From Bacteroidales bacterium (GTDB lineage: Bacteria > Bacteroidota > Bacteroidia > Bacteroidales > F082), in assembly GCA_017616735.1 (NCBI GenBank), contig JAFZXP010000018.1:1-51515 (forward strand): a DNA stretch of 51,515 nucleotides, in the 5' to 3' direction. The notes under the pieces are model-generated. The model saw nothing but the letters and a program-made list of their open reading frames with translations, was not told the DNA's origin and ran no database searches. Position numbers and translations under genes: made by a program. Positions 1 to 7,647 of this stretch are shown in pieces (positions within the stretch are counted from its first letter, which is position 1; each line of letters opens with the position of its first letter).

Positions 1-998
1 GGTCGTCGAACACGTAAGAGCGGATCTGCGAGCCCCACTCAATCTTTTTCTTCGACGCCTCGATTTTGTTTTTCTCCTCCATGCGGTGCTGCAACTCCTT
101 GTCGTACAGCTGCGATTTCAGCAGTCGCAAAGCGTTTTCCTTGTTTTTCGGCTGGTCGCGCGTCTCGGTGTTTTCAATCAGAATCTCCTCTTCGTGACCA
201 TCGTAAGGGTCTTTGTATTGATATCTCAAACGCACTCCCGACTCCACCTTGTTCACATTCTGACCGCCAGCGCCGCCGCTTCGGAAAGTATCCCATGTCA
301 AGCGTGACGGGTCGATAACGATTTCGATGGTATCGTCGATCAATGGTGACACAAACACCGAGCTGAACGACGTCATTCGTTTACCTTGGGCGTTGAATGG
401 CGACACGCGCACGAGGCGGTGCACTCCGTTCTCGCCTTTGAGGTAACCGTAGGCGTAGTCGCCGTCGATTTCCATGGTCACTGACTTGATGCCGGCATCG
501 TCGCCTTCCAAAATATTACTGATTCTCACCTTGTAGTCATGAGCCTCGGCGTAGCGCATATACATACGCATCAGCATCTCGGCCCAGTCTTGCGACTCTG
601 TTCCGCCCGCGCCCGCGTTGATTTTCAGCACGCAGCTCATCGAGTCTGCCTCGTCATGAAGCATATTGCGGAACTCAAGGTCTTCCACTAGTTTTATGAC
701 ATCGGCGTATTGCTTATCGACCTCTTCTTCCGTGGCCTCGCCTTCCTTGGCAAAATCGTACAAAACGCCGAGGTCGTCGTTGTTTTTCACGATCTCGTCG
801 TACGCCGTCACCCAGCTTTTCACGTCTTTGATCTGGCGCATTATTACCTTGCCGTTTTTCGGGTCGTCCCAAAAACCGTCGGCTTTCGTTTTCTCTTCTA
901 ATTCAGCTATTTTCGACAGTTTGGTGTCGATGTCAAAGATACCTCCTCAAGGCATCAATCCTCTTACTCAGTTCTTTTATGCTGTCTAAAGTGACCAT
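1..998 (-). CDS. prfB: Peptide chain release factor 2, 3' end outside window, programmed +1 frameshift
   Basis: Releases finished proteins from the ribosome at UGA and UAA codons. The catalytic GGQ loop is visible on the minus strand near 255-275 (SGAGGQNVNK). Downstream of it runs the usual RF2 segment ending at the window edge (EWGSQIRSYVFDD), so the C-terminus is missing. Translation starts at the ATG at 996-998 and reads MVTLDSIKELSKRIDALRRYL, 21 codons, before an in-frame TGA at 933-935. A +1 shift at CTT-TGA-C continues into DIDTKLSKIAELEEK and the rest of RF2. This is the classical autoregulation: low RF2 slows termination at UGA and favours the shift. A gene caller that ignores the shift will truncate the protein. 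Confidence 0.95.
932..947 (-). promoter_or_regulatory. prfB programmed +1 frameshift site
   Basis: Read on the minus strand the site is AGGAGG TAT CTT TGA C. The internal Shine-Dalgarno-like AGGAGG (942-947) lies three bases before the slippery CTT (936-938), and the TGA stop is at 933-935. Spacing and sequence match the well-known RF2 recoding signal. The AGGAGG stands out because normal genes in this window rarely carry a Shine-Dalgarno sequence. Confidence 0.95.
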
Positions 999-1044
999 GT
1001 TAATATAAGGTGTAATTCTTTAATTTAAAGATTCAAATTTTTTG

Positions 1045-1052
1045 CAAAATTA
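1045..1052 (-). promoter_or_regulatory. Probable prfB promoter -7 box
   Basis: Minus-strand TAATTTTG matches the Bacteroidota TAnnTTTG box and lies 47 bp upstream of the prfB ATG. No TTG at the expected -33 spacing was found, so the call rests on the -7 box and its position. Confidence 0.5.
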
Positions 1053-1064
1053 GTAATTTTTTCA

Positions 1065-1472
1065 TCACGTCGTAACCAACTGCAATTCTTTACCCAAAGA
1101 ATGAAGCGCATTGACAATTTTATCCTGTTGTTTTTTCATAGGATGGCTTCTTCCGCAGATATAATGCCCAAGTTGTCTTTCATTGATACCTGTTAATCTT
1201 GACAAAGCCGCTCTGGTGATAATTTTATCATAACAATACAAAAGTGTTTGAATATTCATTTGATATTCAAGGACATATTGACCATCAAAAACTTTTGGAT
1301 AATCTCTCTTATCAGCTTTTGCACATTCGATATAAAAATCGATACTTTCCTGAACATATTTAGCAAAATCGGAAAAATTGCCTGTAAATGCAACCACCCA
1401 GCCCGGTAGCAATTCGCAGCTGGCGCTGAATCCGTTTTCTGTTTTCGATGTTGAAATGATGACTTTTTCCAT
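1065..1472 (-). CDS. hicB: HicB-family antitoxin with C-terminal helix-turn-helix
   Basis: 135 residues. The N-terminal half (about 1-60) has the short-strand pattern of the HicB partial RNase-H-like fold (MEKVIISTSKTENGFSASCE). The C-terminal half (about 80-130) reads as a DNA-binding helix-turn-helix (ALSRLTGINERQLGHYICGR). HicB neutralises HicA and represses the shared promoter. It starts one base after the stop codon of the upstream toxin gene, so the two are one operon in the order toxin then antitoxin. The N-terminal domain is divergent; the call leans on the pairing with a clear HicA and on the HTH tail. Confidence 0.8.
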   Translation of the reverse strand: MEKVIISTSKTENGFSASCELLPGWVVAFTGNFSDFAKYVQESIDFYIECAKADKRDYPKVFDGQYVLEYQMNIQTLLYCYDKIITRAALSRLTGINERQLGHYICGRSHPMKKQQDKIVNALHSLGKELQLVTT

Positions 1473-1473
1473 A

Positions 1474-1671
1474 TTAAAACTCTATTCCAGATTGATTTTC
1501 AATGCTTTTCAATTCAAACCCCCAAGTATCATCACTTGGTTTTCCATTAACCGTAACAACTCCAGATTTTTCTGGGTGTTTAAACTGTCGGTGACTACCT
1601 TTTTGACGATCGATATACCAACCTTTTGCTATCAATTTTTTAATAATTAAACTAACTTTAACCACCTTCAT
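1474..1671 (-). CDS. hicA: HicA-family mRNA interferase toxin
   Basis: 65 residues, the normal size for HicA. The protein has the hallmark GSHRQF segment (residues about 26-31, with the catalytic His), followed by a basic strand with KHPEKSGVVTVNGKPSDD, as in the dsRBD-like fold that cleaves mRNA. It is the first gene of the pair, downstream of a promoter with an internal palindrome. Expected to arrest translation when its labile antitoxin is lost. The ATG at 1669-1671 sits just downstream of that promoter. Confidence 0.9.
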   Translation of the reverse strand: MKVVKVSLIIKKLIAKGWYIDRQKGSHRQFKHPEKSGVVTVNGKPSDDTWGFELKSIENQSGIEF

Positions 1672-1694
1672 AAATTCAGTTTTTTAGTTCTCGG

Positions 1695-1725
1695 CAAAAA
1701 TAGTAATAATACTATTACTTGTCAA
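1695..1725 (-). promoter_or_regulatory. hicAB promoter with internal operator palindrome
   Basis: On the minus strand TTG (1723-1725), 20 bp, then TATTTTTG (1695-1702) fits the Bacteroidota -33/-7 promoter well. The spacer is filled by an 18-bp imperfect palindrome, 1702-1719 (plus strand agtaataat-actattact, two mismatched positions). This position fits autorepression by the HTH of HicB. Inference from position; no binding data. Confidence 0.75.
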
Positions 1726-1795
1726 GAGTTTTTATGAAAAATTTTTATTCTTCTGCAAAAATATAGTAAAAAATCTTTGGTTTTTGATTTTTAAC

Positions 1796-1842
1796 AATTT
1801 TTAACATAAATAGTAATAATATGATAGATTATGTTAAAAATT
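1796..1842. repeat. A/T-rich 13-bp inverted repeat carrying a second operator-like half
   Basis: AATTTTTAACATA (1796-1808) is perfectly complementary to TATGTTAAAAATT (1830-1842). The 21-base loop contains aatagtaataat, the same 12 bases that begin the hicAB operator at 1700-1710. It lies about 100 bp upstream of the hicAB promoter and could be a second repressor site or a hairpin. Immediately after it is another small palindrome, CGCCAT-tat-ATGGCG (about 1855-1869). Confidence 0.55.
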
Positions 1843-1876
1843 TTTAGCATTTTACGCCATTATATGGCGATTTCTT

Positions 1877-2070
1877 GTTCCTTTTTTCTTGACAAAAAAG
1901 GAACTGAAAAAGTCAAGGCCCGAAATAATCGGAACCACCCTGCAGCCGAGCTAAGGCTGTGATCCTCAACGCGGGAAGTGCTTTCTTCGAAAGCAAACGA
2001 CTAAGCGCCCCGCTTGAGTATCAGCGCCTTATCTCGTCTTTTTGGCCACCGCTGCCCCGCGATTCGGGCC
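1877..2070 (+). repeat. Structured repeat element, left copy (inverted relative to the copy at 7746-7936)
   Basis: The element begins with a hairpin, GTTCCTTTT...AAAAGGAAC (1877-1904). A core of 154 bp (1917-2070) follows, bounded by perfect 8-bp terminal inverted repeats GGCCCGAA / TTCGGGCC. Inside are shared blocks such as CCCTGCAGCCG, GTGATCCTC, AGCAAACGACTA, TTGAGTATCAGC and CACCGCTGCCCCGCG. Internal stems can form, for example TGATCCTCA with TTGAGTATCA around GCGGG/CCCGC. The second copy lies in opposite orientation past the restriction cassette. Flanking-hairpin and core types of this kind recur in Bacteroidota intergenic regions. Whether it is a MITE-like element or an RNA is not known. 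It abuts the 3' end of the helicase gene at 2095, so it may also end that transcript. Confidence 0.8.
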
Positions 2071-2094
2071 GGGCCCACGCACAATTTTTCTTTC

Positions 2095-4626
2095 CTACTT
2101 CGCAACTATAAGCCGTGTTTCATCTTTACGGATACGGCTTTCGAATGTACCAACATACTCATCGTCTTCATGACGGTTAACTCCAGTGTATTCCAACGAG
2201 CTGTCTTCGTAACGGCGGAATTTCAAAATGGCATCATTCATCTGATCGCTATTGAAAACTCCAAGCGAAACCAGCAATTCAAAGTCTGGAATGGTCAGCG
2301 ACGTGACGCGCAAGAACAACTCCGGTTCAAGCTTGCGAATTATATCGGTCAAGGCCTCCTCGCGAAAATCGGTAAGATACATGAAAATAGGTATACGAGT
2401 GGCAAATTTCATCAGTTTTTCCTGTACCTGCCGACGCTTGCTCTTGTATTCCTTTTCCTCATCAGTCAGTTGTTTCTTCTCTTTTGGAGTGATATCGTCG
2501 CCTTTTCGCTTCAAATTCTTGATTTTCTCTGATTTATTGACGATTGTTTCGATAATATCGCCACCCAAAGCGCGGAAACCTTCAATTTTCATTATGGCTT
2601 CCATAGCCGCCTTGTTGTTCAACACTCTTCTTAAAGTCAAATTGTCAACATTTACCAAAGTCGCACTGTTCCAACGTCGTGCCAAAAGCGTTGCAGTAGT
2701 GCCATTATCGACAAAATCAAGGATTTCCGTAGCATTTACAATCTGCATGCTGCTGCCATCAAATTGTAATATTGGCAAAAAATCTATGAAATCTCCAACT
2801 TTTTGTGTGGCGTTTTTATGAATATCGGTATTCAACCGGTTAGCGTAACTAACCACTTGCCTCAAAGCGCGATTCGGTGCAAAATCGAACACATAGCACG
2901 TCTGCTTCTGTATTATTTTACTCTTGTTTTCGCCTTCAACAACCCATGGCGACTGCACACGAAACGCCGACTGGAAATAGGTTTCGGGCGACGAGCAGTT
3001 ACGCAGCATGAAAATCGCCGACAGTGGCTTGATTGTCACTCCAGTGGTAAGTTTTCCACAAGTAAGAGTGATGGTTTTCGTCAATACAGGATTGTCGCCC
3101 ATGGCATCTTTGACTGGTTCCAAAGCTTCCAAACCCGTTCCCACACTGGAACCGCTGCAATTTACTATTGTATAGTTTTGATAAAAATTGTTGGCCGGAC
3201 GACGCAAAAGGGTTTCCATCGCATCGCACGATGCCACACTGCTCATAAACCACATCGAATGGTTGCAAAGGTCAAGCAATCGTCTGTCGTTATATGGCAA
3301 TGCAGGAGGCTCATTAAGTGGTGAACTGTTATCGTTGAAGATTGAAGCTTTACCTCTGATGATATCAAGCCATTTTTGCACAGCATTTTCATGCACAAAA
3401 CGAGCGTTCTTTCCCTTCCCATCGGCTTTGAAAAACTCGTTCAGGTCAAACTCATCCATATCGTATTGTTCAATCAATTGGCCTAGATCGTTGGGCATTT
3501 GATATGTCATCATAACCATTGTTGGCAACTCAAGATACGGATTAGGTTTGCCTTGATATTTTTCTTTCTTATCCTGTTCGTCCTGATATGTCCAGTTGAA
3601 AATCTGATTTTCCAAAAACTCACCATTTGCGATAGCACGGAATGGCGTTCCGCTCAGATAAAGATAATAACTGCCCGTGATTGGCATCTGATCCTCATCG
3701 AAAAGCTTACCGCTGATGGTGTCATAACCGTCTTCCTGCAAGATGTCGTTCATCTCCATCAGTTCCTCTTTCGACGAGCCTTCACCGATGTCCAACAATG
3801 TTTTGGCATTCTCATTCCATGCTCCGAAATGATACTCATCAAGCACTATCAGATCCCAATTAATGCCATGTACCCACTCGTTTTTCGGCTTAATTCCTCC
3901 CGACTTGCTTTTGCCAAGATAATCCTGAAACGAGCCGAAACAAACAATAGGTTTGTCTTGCAGCAATTCTTCCGGCGAACCTCCATCGCGACTGCTGAAA
4001 AACTGCCAACCTTCGAAGTCGATATGTTGCAAAAGGTCATCTCGCCATGCGCCTTCCACCGCCGGTTTGAATGTAAGCACCAGCACACGCTTTGCTTTCA
4101 TCTTTTTAGCCAACTGATATGTGGTGAAAGTCTTGCCGAAACGCATTTTTGCATTCCAAAGAAAATGAAGGGGTTCGTCTTTACCATGAGGTGTCTGTGT
4201 GAAATAGTCGTAAGTCTTCTGCACTGCCCAAGCTTGCTCATCTCGCATCGGAAAGTCGAGCGTACGCTGGGTTTCCATCTGGCGACGGTGCTTAACAGCC
4301 AAATAAGCCGCTTTGACATCTTCGACTTTGCAACGGAACCACTCGCCTGCAGTGTTTTTAAAGCCGTTACGACGCAAACATTCATGCACAGCATGATCGC
4401 GAAAATGCTCACCACTGCCATCTGCATAAAAGGCCGGTGCATACCATTCCAATTTATACGTCTTTCCTGGAGTGATAATTGGATGTTGCTCCTCGAGACG
4501 TATATTCACATCCTCCCTGGTGGTGTCGCCGATCTTCAGTTGACCCGGGAAATGGCTATCGCTGTAAGCATAAATCTGCGGTGTAAACCGCCTGTGTTCC
4601 GGAAGAATTTCTTTTTGAGTCTTCAT
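2095..4626 (-). CDS. Restriction protein: GIY-YIG-like nuclease domain fused to SF2 helicase
   Basis: 843 residues from the ATG at 4624-4626. A TTG 21 bp upstream is also open, but it would place the palindrome at 4636-4660 inside the gene, so ATG is preferred. Residues about 18-105 resemble the T5orf172/MUG113 branch of GIY-YIG nucleases (IYAYSDS, QLKIGDT, then GEWF). The helicase follows: Walker A NAKMRFGKTF at about 158-167, Walker B VLDEYHFGAW at about 261-270, and a motif VI-like QSAFRVQSPW. The charged region with many Lys/Glu near 720-760 looks coiled-coil. It sits downstream of an adenine methyltransferase pair and an XRE regulator, so it is the probable DNA-cutting, ATP-dependent partner of a restriction-modification system. 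The target sequence cannot be inferred. Confidence 0.8.
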   Translation of the reverse strand: MKTQKEILPEHRRFTPQIYAYSDSHFPGQLKIGDTTREDVNIRLEEQHPIITPGKTYKLEWYAPAFYADGSGEHFRDHAVHECLRRNGFKNTAGEWFRCKVEDVKAAYLAVKHRRQMETQRTLDFPMRDEQAWAVQKTYDYFTQTPHGKDEPLHFLWNAKMRFGKTFTTYQLAKKMKAKRVLVLTFKPAVEGAWRDDLLQHIDFEGWQFFSSRDGGSPEELLQDKPIVCFGSFQDYLGKSKSGGIKPKNEWVHGINWDLIVLDEYHFGAWNENAKTLLDIGEGSSKEELMEMNDILQEDGYDTISGKLFDEDQMPITGSYYLYLSGTPFRAIANGEFLENQIFNWTYQDEQDKKEKYQGKPNPYLELPTMVMMTYQMPNDLGQLIEQYDMDEFDLNEFFKADGKGKNARFVHENAVQKWLDIIRGKASIFNDNSSPLNEPPALPYNDRRLLDLCNHSMWFMSSVASCDAMETLLRRPANNFYQNYTIVNCSGSSVGTGLEALEPVKDAMGDNPVLTKTITLTCGKLTTGVTIKPLSAIFMLRNCSSPETYFQSAFRVQSPWVVEGENKSKIIQKQTCYVFDFAPNRALRQVVSYANRLNTDIHKNATQKVGDFIDFLPILQFDGSSMQIVNATEILDFVDNGTTATLLARRWNSATLVNVDNLTLRRVLNNKAAMEAIMKIEGFRALGGDIIETIVNKSEKIKNLKRKGDDITPKEKKQLTDEEKEYKSKRRQVQEKLMKFATRIPIFMYLTDFREEALTDIIRKLEPELFLRVTSLTIPDFELLVSLGVFNSDQMNDAILKFRRYEDSSLEYTGVNRHEDDEYVGTFESRIRKDETRLIVAK

Positions 4627-4635
4627 TATATGTTT

Positions 4636-4660
4636 ATTAACAATCAATTACATTGTTAAT
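4636..4660. promoter_or_regulatory. Palindrome between the XRE gene and the helicase gene
   Basis: Perfect 9-bp arms ATTAACAAT / ATTGTTAAT around CAATTAC. It lies in the 57-bp gap between the XRE regulator stop and the helicase ATG. Possible regulator binding site or weak hairpin controlling restriction gene expression; inference from position. Confidence 0.45.
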
Positions 4661-4683
4661 TGACACGATGAAGACCGATTCGT

Positions 4684-4971
4684 TTAATGAGCGATTTCTA
4701 TAATAGACACGCCCAATGCCAATTGAATCAACGCAATGGTTTTGCAAGTAAAATTATGTCCAAATGCAAACCATCTTGAAACTTCCGACTCTTTTTTACC
4801 TGTGAGACGAGCCAAATCTCTTTTGCTCAATCCCTTTTCATTCAATGTTTTGTATATCTTTTCAGATATACTGAAATTTAATTCAAACGATGCTCTCTCT
4901 TGAGGTGTAATTGGATCATACGCCTCTTTTAAAATTGGTGAATAAATCTTTGTATGGTTATCTGTTTTCAT
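4684..4971 (-). CDS. XRE-family helix-turn-helix regulator in the restriction cassette
   Basis: 95 residues. Residues about 38-85 form a Cro/C1-type HTH (KGLSKRDLARLTGKKESEVSRW). Its ATG overlaps the TGA of a 34-codon upstream ORF (ATGA), so the two are probably translated together. The gene lies between the methyltransferase genes and the helicase gene and has its own promoter and palindrome upstream. It could be a controller protein delaying restriction, or the antitoxin half of a degenerate toxin-antitoxin pair. The first role fits the position better. Function inferred from context. Confidence 0.75.
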   Translation of the reverse strand: MKTDNHTKIYSPILKEAYDPITPQERASFELNFSISEKIYKTLNEKGLSKRDLARLTGKKESEVSRWFAFGHNFTCKTIALIQLALGVSIIEIAH

Positions 4972-5072
4972 GATAATTGAAAAACTTTTCCTTCGATTCC
5001 GGTAATTACATTTTTCTCAATCGTCACCGCCTTATCCGTCTGCTCCAACGTCTTAATACTTACTTCTTTCAT
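4968..5072 (-). CDS. Small ORF, 34 codons, overlapping the XRE gene
   Basis: ATG at 5070-5072, TGA at 4968-4970. The peptide begins MKEVSIKTLEQ and ends GIEGKVFQLS. It starts about 23 bp downstream of a good -7 box, and its stop overlaps the next ATG as ATGA. No family was recognised. It may be a leader peptide that couples translation to the regulator, or the remnant of a toxin. Support is position, promoter and overlap only. Confidence 0.5.
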   Translation of the reverse strand: MKEVSIKTLEQTDKAVTIEKNVITGIEGKVFQLS

Positions 5073-5094
5073 AACCACTCAATTAATAACGATG

Positions 5095-5135
5095 CAAAGA
5101 TAACACTTTTTTTCACATATTTAACATATATGTGA
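5095..5135 (-). promoter_or_regulatory. Promoter and operator of the small ORF / XRE / helicase transcript
   Basis: Minus-strand TATCTTTG (5095-5102) is a perfect TAnnTTTG box. Upstream, at 5113-5135, is an inverted repeat with perfect 8-bp arms TCACATAT / ATATGTGA around a 7-base spacer, overlapping where the -33 region should be. Layout suggests repression by the XRE protein, giving the helicase separate control from the methyltransferases. Confidence 0.65.
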
Positions 5136-5177
5136 AATTTTTTCAGTCTTCATCATGTCAAAGAGCAAAAAACACTG

Positions 5178-6725
5178 CTATTCCATCGGTTTTATCATCG
5201 ATTCAATAAATGCTATCTCGTCTTTATCCAAATTGTATTTTTTGTACAACATCTCATCAGTCCAAGGATGAGAAAAATCTTGGAGAGGGATTAGTTCAAA
5301 GGTTCTTGTAGAAGCATTTTTCTGACCACGATTAAAGAACAAAAGTGCTCTAAAAAATTTGGTTTTAATGTATGATAGGCAATTACTTGCTTCATACTCT
5401 TTTTCAAATGGACCAATTCTCAAAAATGTCTCAGTCGCTATTTCATTTGGTTTTGCAAGAATAGGCTGTGGTGGAACTGTAGCGGTAGTAGTGTACGCAT
5501 AAGAAAAGAAAATTTTGAACTTTCTGATTTCATCTATCGCCTGTGAAGGGAATTTACTAGAAACAAATCCGACAACTCTTTTTGCACCACCTTTGTTACC
5601 TTTAACTCCAAATATTTTCACAGAATTCGGAAATGGACTTTCAGAAAGTTGACTTTGAGGATAATTTTCAGGAGCATTAAACAAATCTGTCGCAATTCCA
5701 TAAGGTTTTCTTGTTGAAACTATCTTACTGAATGAATCTACCCTTTGTTTGGAAACCTTTCTAATAATCGAAATCTGCCTTGGATCTCTAACTATCAAAT
5801 CTGAATAATCAACTTTTAAGTATCGAGAAGAACGATGGGTCTCGCCATCCAACGATTGGTAGCAATAATCCACAGGACCGTTATAACTAGAATCCCATAG
5901 GAAATAGCTAACGCCGCCATCAATATGAAGTCCTTGAAAACATTTTGAAGCATCTTCATAATCAAAGATATACCTTATTCTTGTATCCGAACGCATAATC
6001 TGCCTATAATCATCTAGTCCTTTCCCTCCTTTCATCCATCGGGAAGGGGTGATCATTATCAAATATTTAGGTTTCAATAGTTTTGCCTGTTCAACAAAAA
6101 GATGATATAAAGGTTTAGCACTATCTCCAGTACCTCCACCATCATCCATCTGATACGGCGGATTTCCAATAATTACGTCAAATTGCATATTTTTATTAAA
6201 TATTTCATTTATACTCTTGTGAATGAATGGATAAGCATAGTTCTCACCAGTTTCATCGCGGTCGTATTGGACTTGGTTAGCGCCACATTTCTTGCACTTT
6301 CCATTTTCCCACTTATGCTCACAGCGCATGTAACGCAGATGGCCTTGCTCGTCATTAAAACATGTAGCCACTGAATATTTGCCATCGGCTTTCTTGGCGC
6401 AATAAAGCGTGCGTCGTCCCATTTCGGCCGTGAGTCGCGTCAACGCGATGCCAAACAGCTGCTTACTCATAATGTGGTCGATGCGTTTTTGAAGGTCGGG
6501 GATTTCTTTTTCCAAACCTTTCAACAGGCGTTTCGCTATCTCACGCAGAAACACACCGCTTTTGCAACACGGGTCGAGAAATGTCGTTTTCGAATTGCTG
6601 AACAGCTCTTGCGGCAACAGATCAAGCATCTTATTGGCAAGTTCAGGCGATGTAAAAACCTCGTCACTGCTAAGATTTGCCAAGCAGTTGAGGATGTCGG
6701 TGACATGAACGTTATTTGGTTTCAT
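5178..6725 (-). CDS. N6-adenine DNA methyltransferase, Eco57I-like, catalytic subunit
   Basis: 515 residues. SAM-binding motif I is seen as FLDPCCKSGVFL (about 49-60) and catalytic motif IV as NPPYQ (188-192). A small zinc-ribbon-like Cys/His cluster (CEHKW..CKKCG, 135-148) sits between them. The C-terminal half (about 260-500) has the features of a target recognition region. It protects host DNA by methylating adenine. The ATG lies 14 bp inside the 3' end of the 214-residue upstream gene, so the two are co-translated. Motif I here is DPCCKSG rather than the usual DPxxGxG, a known variant of this group, so binding of SAM may need the partner. Confidence 0.88.
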   Translation of the reverse strand: MKPNNVHVTDILNCLANLSSDEVFTSPELANKMLDLLPQELFSNSKTTFLDPCCKSGVFLREIAKRLLKGLEKEIPDLQKRIDHIMSKQLFGIALTRLTAEMGRRTLYCAKKADGKYSVATCFNDEQGHLRYMRCEHKWENGKCKKCGANQVQYDRDETGENYAYPFIHKSINEIFNKNMQFDVIIGNPPYQMDDGGGTGDSAKPLYHLFVEQAKLLKPKYLIMITPSRWMKGGKGLDDYRQIMRSDTRIRYIFDYEDASKCFQGLHIDGGVSYFLWDSSYNGPVDYCYQSLDGETHRSSRYLKVDYSDLIVRDPRQISIIRKVSKQRVDSFSKIVSTRKPYGIATDLFNAPENYPQSQLSESPFPNSVKIFGVKGNKGGAKRVVGFVSSKFPSQAIDEIRKFKIFFSYAYTTTATVPPQPILAKPNEIATETFLRIGPFEKEYEASNCLSYIKTKFFRALLFFNRGQKNASTRTFELIPLQDFSHPWTDEMLYKKYNLDKDEIAFIESMIKPME

Positions 6726-7356
6726 AGCTGTAGATTTTTGTATAATGTACTAATGGAAACTCGCGCACCGGCTCATCGAAATGCTGAGCCTCGCCCTGCT
6801 CGTCAAACAGAGAATACTGGTGTTCTTTCTTAACCAGAAAATCGAACTGAAAATCGCGTCGTTGCACCTTGTCGCCAATGAATGTCCACTCGCTGAAAAC
6901 AATAGGTTTGCCGTCGGCAGCGGTGTATGTCAGGGCATCGCCTTGAACTATATTGCGGTTGAGGAGGTAACGGAGGTTTTTGTGAAAACCATCATATGTT
7001 TTTTGAGACGTTTCGGGAAACGTCTCTACAATGTATTCGAACAAACGATTCCGGCATTGTTCGGCATTATCGGGCAGCAATTCAATGCCATATACGCTGC
7101 TGACTGCCTGTAATGTGTATTTCTGAAATTCGGATGTATTGCGGCTGTAGCGTGTCGCCACGGTATTCATTTTTCGGCGAAGAATTTCGATAAGGAAATT
7201 GCCGTCGCCGCATGCGGGTTCAAGGAAACGGCTGTCGATGCGTTCCGACTCGTCTTTCACCAAATCGAGCATCGCGTTCACCTCGCGCGGGTTGGTAAAC
7301 ACCTCACCATGGTCAGCCACCCGCTTTTTGGATTTCACTTGGGTGCTTTCGGGCAT
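6712..7356 (-). CDS. Methyltransferase-like partner subunit with SAM motif I but no NPPY
   Basis: 214 residues. A clear motif I, FLEPACGDGNFL (44-55), lies downstream of the GEVFTNP segment typical of adenine methyltransferases. The place of motif IV is taken by IVFSEWTFIGDKVQRRDFQF, with no NPPY/DPPY. It overlaps the next gene by 14 bp. In related Bacteroidota cassettes this short protein sits next to an Eco57I-like methylase and is labelled restriction subunit M, so it is probably a genuine small partner rather than a broken gene. Residues around the ETFPETSQ segment are encoded by a repeated palindrome (7005-7026), which suggests a past insertion. Confidence 0.75.
   Translation of the reverse strand: MPESTQVKSKKRVADHGEVFTNPREVNAMLDLVKDESERIDSRFLEPACGDGNFLIEILRRKMNTVATRYSRNTSEFQKYTLQAVSSVYGIELLPDNAEQCRNRLFEYIVETFPETSQKTYDGFHKNLRYLLNRNIVQGDALTYTAADGKPIVFSEWTFIGDKVQRRDFQFDFLVKKEHQYSLFDEQGEAQHFDEPVREFPLVHYTKIYSYETK
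7005..7026. repeat. 22-bp palindromic repeat inside the methyltransferase gene
   Basis: GAGACGTTTC-gg-GAAACGTCTC, perfect 10-bp arms. With the next four bases (ctaca region to 7030) it is identical over 26 bp to 13204-13229 in the amidohydrolase gene. It contributes an in-frame ETFPETS stretch to the protein. Confidence 0.85.
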
Positions 7357-7432
7357 TTGCTATTTGTTAATTTCTTAAATTTTTAGCAATTTGCCACGAA
7401 TCCCCACCTTATCGACTATCCTACGACCATAT

Positions 7433-7459
7433 AAAAAAGGAGGCGAGCACCTCGTCTCC
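7433..7459 (-). terminator. Intrinsic terminator of the candidate small RNA
   Basis: Minus strand GGAGACGAG-gtg-CTCGCCTCC followed by six T. One A/C mismatch interrupts a 9-bp stem. It lies 77 bp upstream of the methyltransferase start, so read-through would be needed for this promoter to serve the cassette. Confidence 0.75.
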
Positions 7460-7641
7460 TGTCTGCGGCCGTAGGATGCCGGGAAAGAATAGACAAAAAT
7501 GCTCGCTTTGATACGAGCATCTGCTTTTGTCGTTCTTTTCCTTTGAAATTTCCTACGTTTCAGACAGGCCGGAACAAATAGCAAACGCTATGTTATGTAA
7601 TATTATTTACTCTTCTATTTCTATCTTATAATGTTTGTTTT
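7433..7641 (-). ncRNA. Candidate structured small RNA, 6S-like rod with intrinsic terminator
   Basis: A promoter (7648-7677) and a terminator (7433-7459) define a transcript of about 210 nt. In RNA order, CCTGTCTG (7561-7568 on plus as its complement) and CGTAGGA (7551-7557) pair with TCCTACG (7470-7476) and CAGACAGG (7458-7465). Further in, GGAAAAGAA pairs with TTCTTTCC, GACAAAA with TTTTGTC, and ATGCTCG with CGAGCAT. Together they make one long interrupted rod. Length, rod shape and independent transcription recall bacterial 6S RNA and the Bacteroidales-1 motif. That assignment is from memory and not tested. A third CGTAGGA copy near 7419-7425, just past the terminator, could compete for pairing. 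An ORF of 69 codons across the stems is not considered real. Confidence 0.6.
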
Positions 7642-7647
7642 ACATTG

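Noticed and set aside
3499-4659. 386-codon open frame antisense to the helicase gene
   Set aside because: Entirely opposite a gene with clear helicase motifs, no promoter box, Cys/Phe/Ile-rich shadow composition.
5178-7356. Single methyltransferase broken by a frameshift
   Set aside because: Each part has its own SAM motif I, and the 14-bp overlap is typical of coupled genes rather than of decay.
7375-7584. 69-codon frame upstream of the methyltransferase genes
   Set aside because: Falls on the paired arms and terminator of the candidate small RNA, and its composition is not protein-like.
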